Of a stretch of DNA of 38,911 nucleotides, positions 7,947 through 16,600 are shown one piece after another. A program made the position numbers and the translations under genes. Each line of letters starts with the position of its first letter. Position 1 is the stretch's first letter. This DNA comes from Embleya sp040605455 (GTDB lineage Bacteria > Actinomycetota > Actinomycetes > Streptomycetales > Streptomycetaceae): positions 1 through 38,911 of the forward strand of contig NZ_JBEXCV010000084.1 of the NCBI RefSeq assembly GCF_040605455.1, read 5' to 3'. A model generated the notes under the pieces. That model was not told the origin of the DNA. It searched no databases and saw only the letters and a list, made by a program, of their open reading frames with translations.

Positions 7947-8285
7947 ATGAGTGCGAATACCGATGCGGATGACTGGCTCGATCTGGCGGATGCCATCGAG
8001 CTGTTGCGAGTCCAGGTCACCGAGGCCCAGCGGCGCAGCGCCGGCGCAGACGTGCGGTTTCGACTCGGCGAGATCACCGTCGAGTTCGGGATGGAGTTGA
8101 CCCGGACCAAGGGCGGCGGGGGCGGCCTGCGATTCGGGGTGGCGAGCCTGGACGGGCGAGGCGAGCGGGCGGCGAAGGCCGCGCATCACGTCACGGTTCG
8201 GCTGGACCCGCGGCGGGCGGACGGTTCGCCGGTGGACACCGGGGCCGGCGAGGCGGCGGGGTACGCGGACTCGGAGGAGTTCTGA
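7947..8285 (+). CDS. trypco2 family protein (trypsin-co-occurring domain 2)
   Basis: This 112-residue acidic protein begins with WLDLADAIELLRVQVTEAQR, an amphipathic helix. Beta strands follow with alternating patterns (VRFRLGEITVEFGMEL and GLRFGVASL), and a repetitive polar tail ends the chain. This matches the trypco2 domain, named because it occurs next to trypsin-like peptidases in actinomycete conflict or signalling operons. The neighbour, starting 51 bases downstream, is exactly such a peptidase fused to an ATPase, which strongly supports the call. Trypco proteins have no known enzyme activity; they are thought to be partners or regulators of the peptidase. The ATG at 7947 follows a GGGGG stretch. 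Confidence 0.85.
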   Translation: MSANTDADDWLDLADAIELLRVQVTEAQRRSAGADVRFRLGEITVEFGMELTRTKGGGGGLRFGVASLDGRGERAAKAAHHVTVRLDPRRADGSPVDTGAGEAAGYADSEEF

Positions 8286-8336
8286 CCGCGCACGATCGCG
8301 TATCGAGGCATCGGTTCACCGGGAGCGGAGGCCGAA

Positions 8337-11300
8337 ATGTACGGCGACGACGACGAACGGCTCCTCGCTGCGCGGCTCGACGACGTGATCGTCGGCGAGG
8401 TGGTGCGCATTCGCACGCCGGGCCGCTATCTCGGGACCGGTTTCCTGGTCGCCGGGGACACCGTGCTCACGTGCGCGCACGTGGTACACGGATGCTCGAC
8501 GGAACTGTCCGTGTCGCTCGCGGGCGCACGGATCGAGGTCGAGGTGGTGCAGCAGATCCCGACCGAAACCCCCGGCGGGATCTTCCCGTTCCCCGACCTG
8601 GCCGAGCTGCGTCTGCGCACCCCCGTCGAGAGCATCGGGGTCTGGCTCGGTGAGCGGCCACCGCTGCGCGGCGACGAGGTGGCCGCCTACGGGTACAGCC
8701 GGGAGGGCCTGGAGGGCCTGCGCCTGCCGGAGACCCTCGACCTCGTGGTCGCGGGCCCCAGCGGACGGTTCACCCGGGTCAAGAGCGATCAGGTGCTGCG
8801 CGGGTTGAGCGGGTCTCCGGTGCTCGATCCGCGCACCGGCCGGGTCTGTGGCGTGCTCAAGTCGTCCCGGGACGTCGACGACGAGCGCGGCGGCTGGCTG
8901 ATCCCGATCGGTGCCGTGGCCGCGCATCTGCCCGAGACGGTCCGCCGCAACGCGGACGCGCACGTGCCGGGTACCCGGTGGCGCGACATCGCGGTGCTGC
9001 TCGACGCCCGGCAGCAGCGGCTCTTCCGGTCGCACCGCGAGCGGGGCGCGGCGGGCGAACGGCCCGCGACCCCGGCCGGGTTGCTCGCCGGCGACGTGAT
9101 GCCGTTCGTGGACCGTCCCGAGGTCGCCGAGCTGTACGCGTGGTGCACGAGCGAACCGGACCTGGCGTTGCGGTTGTTGCACGCGCCCGGCGGAGCCGGC
9201 AAGACCAGACTCGCGGCGCAGCTGTGTCGCCGTCTTCGGGACGAAGGCTGGAACGCCGGGTTCGTGGCGGTGGGTGCGCCCGCCAAGAAGGCATGGCAGG
9301 CCGAGCTCGTCGCCGCGCTGGCCGTGGGGATTCCGGTCCTGGTGGTCCTCGACTACGCGGAGGGCCAAGTGCCGTGCATCTCCGCGTTATTGGAGTACCT
9401 GGACAACCATCCCCCGCAACCGTCGCGACTGCGGATCCTGTTGCCGGCCCGTTCGGTCGAGCCGCTGTGGCAGGCGCTGAGCGCGGTTCGCGGGATGCCC
9501 GCCGACGCGGACGAGAAGCCGCTCACCGGCCGACTCGATCCGGGCGGGACGAACTCCCTTGCGGCCCTGGCCTTCGAGGTGTTCGCCGAACACCTCGATT
9601 GTCGGTGGTTGACCGTTCCCCACACCCTGGACGCCCGGGCGGCCACGGCGGATTCACCGCTGAGCGTGCTCGCGCTCGCACTGGACGCAGTGTTGACCAT
9701 GCGACAGGGCGATACCTGGACCGAGACCGACGATCCGCTGACACGCATCTCCGAGCACGAGTTGCACGCCTGGTCGGCCCTGCTCAAGGGTCAACTCCCC
9801 GAGGGATCGGTGCTCACCGGGACGCTCGGCGCGCTTGTCTCGGAGGGGCTGCTGGTGGTTCCCACCCTGGCCCCGGGGCGGGACCCGGACGAGTTGAAGG
9901 CCCTGCTGCTCCGGGTGTGCCGGGGCGCGTTCGCGCTTACCCCCGAGCCGGACGTCTTCGCGGTGTACGCGTGCCTGCGGACGCTCTACCCCGGCGAGGA
10001 CGCGGGCGTCGCTCCGATGGAGCCCGATCGCATCGGCGAGATCCTGGTGCGTCGGGTGTTCAAGTCGGAGATCAGCTCGGGCAACGTCGTCGCATATCTG
10101 GCCGCGATCCTGGATACGCCGGACCGGGCAGCGATCCACGATCGGATCGCCACCGCCGCCCGGACGATCGAGGTATTCGCCCGGGCTCGGGGTTGCACCG
10201 GGACCGGGCGGGTCGAAGGGCACCGCGCCTACCAACGGATGGATGCCGCCCTCGCCGCCGCAGCGGAGCACGACCCGGCCGTGCTGCTGCCCGCGCTCGT
10301 GGTCGGCGCTGAGGCGTTGCCGCACGCCGAGCCGCTGGGCGCCCTGATGGTGCCGGTACTGGAGACCTGCGATCCGGAGGTACTTCGCGCGGTCGAGGAG
10401 CGGCTGCCGGACTATCCCTCGGGCCTGTCCGAGGTGGCCGCGCTGACGTTCGGTCGATTGCTGGAGCCCGCGAGCGCGACGCTCACCGTGGCCGTCCAGG
10501 CGGAACAGCTGCGGCTGCTCTCGCGGTTGAGTCTTCGGCTGGGCGACCTGGATGCCCCAGGCAACGGTGAGGCCGCGCTGGATGCCGCCCGCAAGGCCGC
10601 ACTGCTCGCCGCCGACCTGTATCGACGCACCGGGCGATACGCCACCGAATACGCGGCCGTGCTCAACAACCTGGCCCTGTTGCTGTACCGCAGCGGCGCG
10701 GTCACCACCGCGTTGGTGCACGGCCGGGACGCGGTCGAGCGCTATTGGAGGCTGCTTGACGAGGCTCTGACGACGGGCGACGAAGCGCTGTGTTCGTGGC
10801 GCCGGCTCGACACGGCGGCGGCATTGAGCACCCTCGTGTCGTTGCGCCTCGCCGACGGTCAGGTCTACGCCGCGGCCGACGAGGCGTCGCGCGCGGTGGC
10901 GCTGTGTATGGAGGCGCGGCCCGGAACCCGGCACGACGACACGTTCGTGACGTGCCTGGAGGTGCTGGTCGAGGCCAGGTTCCGGACCGGGGAGGGGGCC
11001 GTCACCGCGGCGACCCGGCTCGTCGAGGTGCTGCGGGTGGTGGCCGAGCGGCAGCCCGGACGGTATCTGGCCCGGCTGCCGGAGGGGTTGCACGCGCTGG
11101 CGCGCGCCCTGGTCCGAGCGAACCGGGAGCGGGAGGCGTACCTCGTCATGCGCGAGGCCGTCGCGTTGCGTACCGCGTTGCCCGCCGTGGCGTCCGGGCG
11201 GGTGATGGCGCAGCGCGACGCCCGGCAGCGCACGCTGTTGCGAGCACTTGCCCAACTTTCCGGTCGCCTCGGGGAATTCGCTTCGGAGCAGGGGATTTGG

Positions 11301-11339
11301 TTGGCGCGTCTGGCCGTGGAGCACGATCATGACGCGTGA
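8337..11339 (+). CDS. trypsin-like serine protease fused to a STAND NTPase and TPR-like helices
   Basis: This 1,000-residue protein opens with a trypsin-like peptidase domain (about residues 15-200). It has His48 in VLTCAHVV, Asp87 in the FPDLAELRL strand where DLALL is usual, and Ser158 in RGLSGSPV, so the triad looks complete. No signal peptide is present, and the chain should be cytoplasmic. An NTPase domain follows with P-loop APGGAGKT (283-290) and Walker B LVVLDYAE (335-342), a STAND/AAA type. The C-terminal half is helical and contains TPR-like units (for example ATEYAAVLNNLALLLYRSG). The architecture fits a caspase-like logic: sensing by the repeats, NTP-driven assembly, then protease activation. 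The ATG at 8337 is preceded by GGAGCGGAGG. It follows trypco2 and leads directly into the NUDIX gene, so the three form an operon. Confidence 0.85.
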   Translation: MYGDDDERLLAARLDDVIVGEVVRIRTPGRYLGTGFLVAGDTVLTCAHVVHGCSTELSVSLAGARIEVEVVQQIPTETPGGIFPFPDLAELRLRTPVESIGVWLGERPPLRGDEVAAYGYSREGLEGLRLPETLDLVVAGPSGRFTRVKSDQVLRGLSGSPVLDPRTGRVCGVLKSSRDVDDERGGWLIPIGAVAAHLPETVRRNADAHVPGTRWRDIAVLLDARQQRLFRSHRERGAAGERPATPAGLLAGDVMPFVDRPEVAELYAWCTSEPDLALRLLHAPGGAGKTRLAAQLCRRLRDEGWNAGFVAVGAPAKKAWQAELVAALAVGIPVLVVLDYAEGQVPCISALLEYLDNHPPQPSRLRILLPARSVEPLWQALSAVRGMPADADEKPLTGRLDPGGTNSLAALAFEVFAEHLDCRWLTVPHTLDARAATADSPLSVLALALDAVLTMRQGDTWTETDDPLTRISEHELHAWSALLKGQLPEGSVLTGTLGALVSEGLLVVPTLAPGRDPDELKALLLRVCRGAFALTPEPDVFAVYACLRTLYPGEDAGVAPMEPDRIGEILVRRVFKSEISSGNVVAYLAAILDTPDRAAIHDRIATAARTIEVFARARGCTGTGRVEGHRAYQRMDAALAAAAEHDPAVLLPALVVGAEALPHAEPLGALMVPVLETCDPEVLRAVEERLPDYPSGLSEVAALTFGRLLEPASATLTVAVQAEQLRLLSRLSLRLGDLDAPGNGEAALDAARKAALLAADLYRRTGRYATEYAAVLNNLALLLYRSGAVTTALVHGRDAVERYWRLLDEALTTGDEALCSWRRLDTAAALSTLVSLRLADGQVYAAADEASRAVALCMEARPGTRHDDTFVTCLEVLVEARFRTGEGAVTAATRLVEVLRVVAERQPGRYLARLPEGLHALARALVRANREREAYLVMREAVALRTALPAVASGRVMAQRDARQRTLLRALAQLSGRLGEFASEQGIWLARLAVEHDHDA

Positions 11340-11394
11340 CCTTGCTCGCGAATCGCGTATCCGGCGGATCCCGGATGGGAAGGGTGATGGCGAC

Positions 11395-11982
11395 ATGCCG
11401 ATCGACCAGGAGACGCCGGGGTCCCCGGCCCCGATACGAAGGCACAAGGCGATCGAGGTGTTCGGCAACCGCTTCGGCCGGCTCTACAACGACGACGTCC
11501 TGTCGCCGGCCGGCCGACCGGGCAAATACCTGCGCTGGCAGTGGGCGCATACCGGCGTGGTGGTGGTGGCTCGGGGACCGGCCGGCATCGCGCTCGTGCC
11601 CACCTACCGATATCCGCTGGGCGCGGCCTCGCTGGAATTTCCGCGCGGCGGCTGCGAGGTCGGCGAGAGCCCCGAGGAGGCCGCCGCACGCGAACTGCGC
11701 GAGGAGGCCGGATTGATCGCGGTGACGACCCGCGACATCGGCCTCCTGCACGCGGAGACGGGGCTGATCGAGAGTGGGGTACACGTCGTGTCGGCGACCG
11801 TCGTCGCCGGGCCGGTCGAGGCGGCCCGGCCCGAGGTGATGGAGTCGGTGGCCGAACCGGTGTGGGTGTCCCACGAGGGCATGTTGGACCTGCTGGGGCA
11901 GGGCGGAGTCACGTGTGGGGTCACGCTCGCGGCCTTCGCACTCGTGCTGGCCGCCGATCGCTCACCGACCGATCCGTCGTGA
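11395..11982 (+). CDS. NUDIX hydrolase
   Basis: This 195-residue protein carries a perfect Nudix box with pattern GX5EX7REUXEEXGU (GGCEVGESPEEAAARELREE then AGL). Flanking sequence (GRPGKYLRWQWAHTGVVVVA and VPTYRYPLGAASLEFPRGG) resembles the ADP-ribose pyrophosphatase branch, which hydrolyses nucleoside diphosphates linked to another group. The substrate cannot be read from sequence. The ATG at 11395 was chosen because GGGAAGGG lies ten bases before it. An in-frame ATG at 11329 has GGAG seven bases upstream and would overlap the protease gene by 11 bases, allowing translational coupling. Either way it belongs to the trypco2/trypsin-STAND operon. This raises the possibility that it acts on a nucleotide signal or ADP-ribose species in that pathway. 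Confidence 0.88.
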   Translation: MPIDQETPGSPAPIRRHKAIEVFGNRFGRLYNDDVLSPAGRPGKYLRWQWAHTGVVVVARGPAGIALVPTYRYPLGAASLEFPRGGCEVGESPEEAAARELREEAGLIAVTTRDIGLLHAETGLIESGVHVVSATVVAGPVEAARPEVMESVAEPVWVSHEGMLDLLGQGGVTCGVTLAAFALVLAADRSPTDPS

Positions 11983-12026
11983 CTGCGCCCCTGTCCGGGT
12001 CCTGACCCCGCCCCGGTCCGCCCGGA

Positions 12027-13292
12027 TCAGGCCGCGAGGCGTGCTCGCGCGTCGAGGAGGGCCACCGGTTGCCGAGGCGGCTGTTCGGGGTCCTCCTCGT
12101 CGGCGCTGGTCACCACGGTCATCGACAGGCTCGTGGACGCGGTCGGTCCCTGCGCTCGGTCCGGTGCGTCCCGAACGGACAACTCCGCGCCGTACCTGGC
12201 ACTTTGCGGGTCCTCGTGCAGGTCCAGAATCATCTCGTTGCGTTCCGCGCGCAGATGGGCTCCGGCGACGTCGTCGGTATGGGCGAACGTCCGGGTGAAT
12301 GCCGAGTTCATCCAGGTCGCGAACTCCGTGGCTGCGGCGCCCAAAAGCGCGGTGTCGGGCGCGAGGCCGCGACGCAGTGCGCTCAACTCGCCGATCAGGG
12401 CGTTTCGCGCGGGCTGTTCGAGCGCCTCCAGGAGCACGTCCACCGGGAGCCGGGAGAGCAGGAACTCGTTCAACATGGCCGAGGGCAGGCCGGTCAGCCG
12501 TAGGACTCGGTGGCTGCGCCGCTCGGGCAGGAGGTCCGGCACGTCGCGCGGGCTCCCCAGGCCGGCGTCGAGCACCTCGGGCAGGGCCTGTCGATAGGAC
12601 TCCCCCGCCCACTGGTCGACCGATGTCAGGGCGGACAGTACGTCCGCGCTTGCTCCCGGGAATCGCGCGCGGATCGCGAACAGACGGTCCCTGAGCGCCT
12701 TGTAGTCCAAGGGCCTCTGTTCCTCGGCCCAGTCCCGGACGTCGCGCAGGACCGCCCGGGCGTCCCCCGTGCGTGCCTCGACGCCGGCCTCGACGCGCAG
12801 CAGTACCCCGGTCTTGAACGCGGCCGAGACCATGACCCCGTCGTAGTCGACGGCGTGCGGGTGCGTGAGATCGTCGAGGAAGGCGGCATAGGCCGGTCCG
12901 GCCGCGTTGTCCACCCCCTTCGCGGCGAGCACGTCGCGCAGTTCGCGCAGCGTGCATCCCACTCTCCGGGCGACCCGGATGTGCCCTTGATCGAGCAACG
13001 GGGTCAGGTCGGACAGCGGAGCGGACCCGGTCGCCGCGATCGGGTCGGCCAGGGGGGTAGTGTTCTCGAACAGGCCTTCCAGTTCGACCTGTTCGGCCTC
13101 TTCGGTCGAGAGCAGGGAGCGGAAGTACTTGTTGTTGAGGCTCTGCGAGTCGCCGATCAGGAGCGTGTCGGCGAACAGGACGTGCAGGACCACCCGTGCG
13201 CGCAGATCACCGATCCGCGCGATGGGTGAAGACGCGTGCGGGTCGACATCGGACAGGTAGATCCGTTCGGCCACCGTGGATTCGTCCGGCAT
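12027..13292 (-). CDS. hypothetical protein, unrecognised family
   Basis: I do not recognise this 421-residue protein. It is soluble, with no signal peptide or membrane helix, and appears mostly helical. The best-defined block is near the N-terminus (ARVVLHVLFADTLLIGDSQS then LNNKYFRSLL, about residues 32-62). Long helical stretches with many acidic residues follow, and the C-terminal tail (from about 370) is Pro/Ser/Thr-rich and probably disordered. It has no P-loop, HExxH or nuclease motif. The ATG at 13292 is preceded by GGAGG at ideal spacing. Codon use is normal for the window, so the gene is real. It converges on the NUDIX gene with a 44-base gap and is not co-transcribed with that operon. 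Confidence 0.8.
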   Translation of the reverse strand: MPDESTVAERIYLSDVDPHASSPIARIGDLRARVVLHVLFADTLLIGDSQSLNNKYFRSLLSTEEAEQVELEGLFENTTPLADPIAATGSAPLSDLTPLLDQGHIRVARRVGCTLRELRDVLAAKGVDNAAGPAYAAFLDDLTHPHAVDYDGVMVSAAFKTGVLLRVEAGVEARTGDARAVLRDVRDWAEEQRPLDYKALRDRLFAIRARFPGASADVLSALTSVDQWAGESYRQALPEVLDAGLGSPRDVPDLLPERRSHRVLRLTGLPSAMLNEFLLSRLPVDVLLEALEQPARNALIGELSALRRGLAPDTALLGAAATEFATWMNSAFTRTFAHTDDVAGAHLRAERNEMILDLHEDPQSARYGAELSVRDAPDRAQGPTASTSLSMTVVTSADEEDPEQPPRQPVALLDARARLAA

Positions 13293-13609
13293 GGTTCGCC
13301 ACCTCCGCGTGATACGGAATGTGCAGAGAGCAAACGTAGCAACGAATTCCGGCCGCCACTGAGAATTCCGATGCGATCACGCAGCGTTGCCCAAGCCGGG
13401 AGTGCGGGGCGCAGGTCACGGGAGGGTCGGTGGGGGATGTCCTCGGGCTCCGACGTGGCTCGACGGGGCGCAAGGGCGGCGTACCGTCCTTGCACCCCGT
13501 CGAAATCGTACGGCCGGCGTGTTGCCGGGTGTTGCTGCCCGAAGGCATCGGCGCACCTCGCCGTGACCCGAAGACTCGCGGCCTCCACCGCGGCCCGTGC
13601 CGCGAAGGG
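13293..13609. other. intergenic region between the carboxylase 3' end and the hypothetical gene
   Basis: I see no gene. GAATTCCG occurs twice in direct orientation (13344-13351 and 13363-13370), about 50-80 bases before the start of the minus-strand gene at 13292. It is a possible but unproven regulatory repeat. No clear terminator for the carboxylase was seen. Confidence 0.4.
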
Positions 13610-16600
13610 TCAGCGCTTCATGCCGTGTTCGATGGCCTCGATGATCCTCGGGCGGAGTTCGGCGGCGCTGATGATGGCGTCCACCGAGCCGACCTCGACC
13701 GCGCGGCGGATGCTGTGCACGCGGTCGAACTCGGCGGCCACCTCGCCGACCTTCTCGGCGCGGACGGCGGACTGCACCTCGGCGAGGCGGGCGTTCAGGA
13801 CCGCTCGCTCGGCGCCCAGGGTGGTCGAGATCTGCGTCTGCAGGTCGGCCACCCGCGGGTCGGTGGCGGTGCGGTTGCCGACCTCGCCGGAGAAGACGAC
13901 GGCTGCCGCCGGGGCACCGCCCAGGACCGACGCGAAGGAGCCTTCCAGGGCCAGCACGGTCATGTTCGGGTTGAGTGCCTTGGAGAAGACCACGAACGCT
14001 CCGCCGTGGTAGCGGGAGATGACGCAGAAGACGATCGGGCCGTCGAAGTTGACGATGGCTCGGCCGATCTCGGCGCCGTACTCCAGCTGCAGCTTGCGCA
14101 TCGACTCCGGTGAGCCGTCGAACCCGGACAGGTTGGCCAGCACGACCAACGGCCGGTTGCCGGACGCCGCGTTGATCGCCCGCGCGGTCTTCTTCGACGA
14201 TCGCGGGAAGAGGGTGCCCGCGGTGTAGGTGTCCGGGCCATCGGTGGGCGGGAATCCGCGCCGAGGTACCGCCCGGGACTCGATGCCGATCAGGCAGACG
14301 GGCCAACCGCCGATGTGCACGTCCTGGACCGCCGAGGTGTCCGCGTCGGCCATCCCCGCCCAGCGCTCCAGCACCGAGTGGTCCTGGTCGGACAGTGCGC
14401 GCATCACGGTGCGGATGTCGAACGGCTTCTTGCGGTCCGGGTTGTGCTCCGCGGAGAAGATCCGGCCGACGGTGGTGAAGTCGCTGTCGACGGCCGGATG
14501 CGGGAAGTCGCGGACGTCGCGGTCGATCGGGTCGTTCGTGTGCGCCTTGCGCGGCGTGCTCTCCCCGGGGGCGAGGTAGGTGTGGTCGTAGTGCGCCATC
14601 AGCACGTCGCGGGCGGCCGGGAGGTCGGGAGCCCAGTACTGCGCCTGCCCGTTGGGGCCCATCACCCGGTCGTAGCCGCCGATGCCGAAGTTGTCCTCGG
14701 CGGAGACACCGCCGGAGAAGTCCAGCGCCTGCTTGCCGGTGAGCACCATCGCCGAGTCGGGCGTCATCACCAGGATGCCCTTGGTGTGCATGAGCATCGT
14801 CGCCTCGGCGTTCCAGTACGGCTGCGCGCCGACGGTGATGCCCGCGACCACGATGTTGATCTCGCCGCCGTCCTGGGTGAACGTGACGATCCGCTTGAGC
14901 GCGGCCGCGACCCAGTCCATGTTCTCGGTGCCCGAGGTCATCGAGACCCGCGCGCCGGACGACAGCGCGAACCACTCCAGCGGGACGCGCATACACTCGG
15001 CCAGGTCGAGCGCGGCGATCACCCGCGAGCACTCCGGCTCGGACAACGCGCCGAGCGACTTCGTCGGGTCGCCGAGCAGCAGCACGCGGGTGACACCCTC
15101 GGGATGGCGTTCGGTGGGCGTGGACACGACGCCGGCGACGATCGCCGCGGTGTTCTTGCCCCTGGGCCGGTCCACCGGTACCAGCACGCCTGCCTCGTCG
15201 AGGTCGTGCTCGACGAAGTTGCCGTGCGCGCCGGTGAGCATGCCGGTCAGTTCGTACGGATAGACGTTGCCGCGGCGGGCCGCGCGCAGCACCTTCTGCC
15301 GGTAGTCGTCCAGCGGGCGCACCGGTTCCGTCGACGGCTCGCCGACGTGCAGGCTCGCGCCGTGACCCGGGTCGAGGGTGATGGTCGCGGCGATCTCGGT
15401 CAGTTCGCCGCTGCCGGTGCGCCGGCGGGCCACGAACTGGACCTCCTCGAGCCCGGCGCCGGCGGTGGTCGGCAGGATGCGCTGCACCAGCGCGTTGAGT
15501 TCGTCGGCGGTCAGTTCGGTCGACGGCCAGACGTACATCATGATGCGGTTGGTGTCGAAGCGCTTGTTCTGCGGTCGCTGCGCCTGGATGTTGCGAATCG
15601 CGTCCAGGCCCGCGGTGATCGCGTCCTCCACCGCCGGCAGCGCGACCAGTCGGCCGTCGGTCTCGCGCAGCGGCGTCAGGTCGCGGACCTGGCCCATCGC
15701 GATCAGCCGCTCGTCGGCCGGGTTGCTCTTGGCAACGGCCTTGAACAGGTAGATCTCCTCGTCAACCGAGGGCAGCCGGGTGAGGTCGAACTCGCGCAGC
15801 CGCTGCAGTTGCAGTCGCCGCGCGATCTGCGGGTGCAGACCGCGGATCAGCCGGTCCTCGGCGAAGCCGGCCCCGTTCGGGCGGAAGGTGAAGTGGTGGT
15901 GCATCACCGCGCCGCTGGTGCCGGCCACGGTGGTGGTGATCCGGCGCACGCCCGCCGGCAGCGGCTGTTCGGCCAGGAGCCGGCCCAGCCGCTCCGCCAT
16001 CGCCTCGGCGTCCGGCTGGTCCTCCCACGTGAGGTAGAGGTCCGCGACCAAGCCGTGTTCGGCGACGTCGGCGGCGAGCACGCCGACCGCACCGATGGCA
16101 TCGGGCAGCGCGGCGATGTCGACGGCGGTGGTGACCACCCGGGTCGGGCCCGCCGTACTACCGGTGTGCTCGGCGGTGACGAACCGGCAGCCCGCCTGCT
16201 CACGCACGGTGACCTCGGAGAGCCCGCGGTTGCCGTAGTAGCGGCGGGTCAACACCTCCAGCAGCGGCGCGTGGTCGCGGCCCGGCCGGCCGATCCGCTG
16301 GCCGATCAGCCGTACCAGCGGCTCGGAGCCGGCCACCATGGTCTGGATGCGCTCGGCGCGGTCCGGCGCGTCCGGGTGCTGGTCCAGGTGGCGCAGTTCG
16401 TTGCGTACCCCGGCGTAGACCTTGGCGCGGTTGCGGCGCAGCAGCGGCTGGGCGAACCAGCGGAAGACCACGCCGCGGGCGAGGTCCGACACCGCGGGGA
16501 AGCGCACCTGGGTGGCCTCGATCAGGTGTTCCAGGGTGAGTCCGGCGCGCTCGCTGAGCGATTCCAGCGGGGGTGCGCCGGCCAGCCACTGGCGCAGCAG

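Noticed and set aside
9654..11468. A 604-codon open frame on the minus strand
   Set aside because: It lies opposite the protease-STAND gene and is a reverse-strand artefact.
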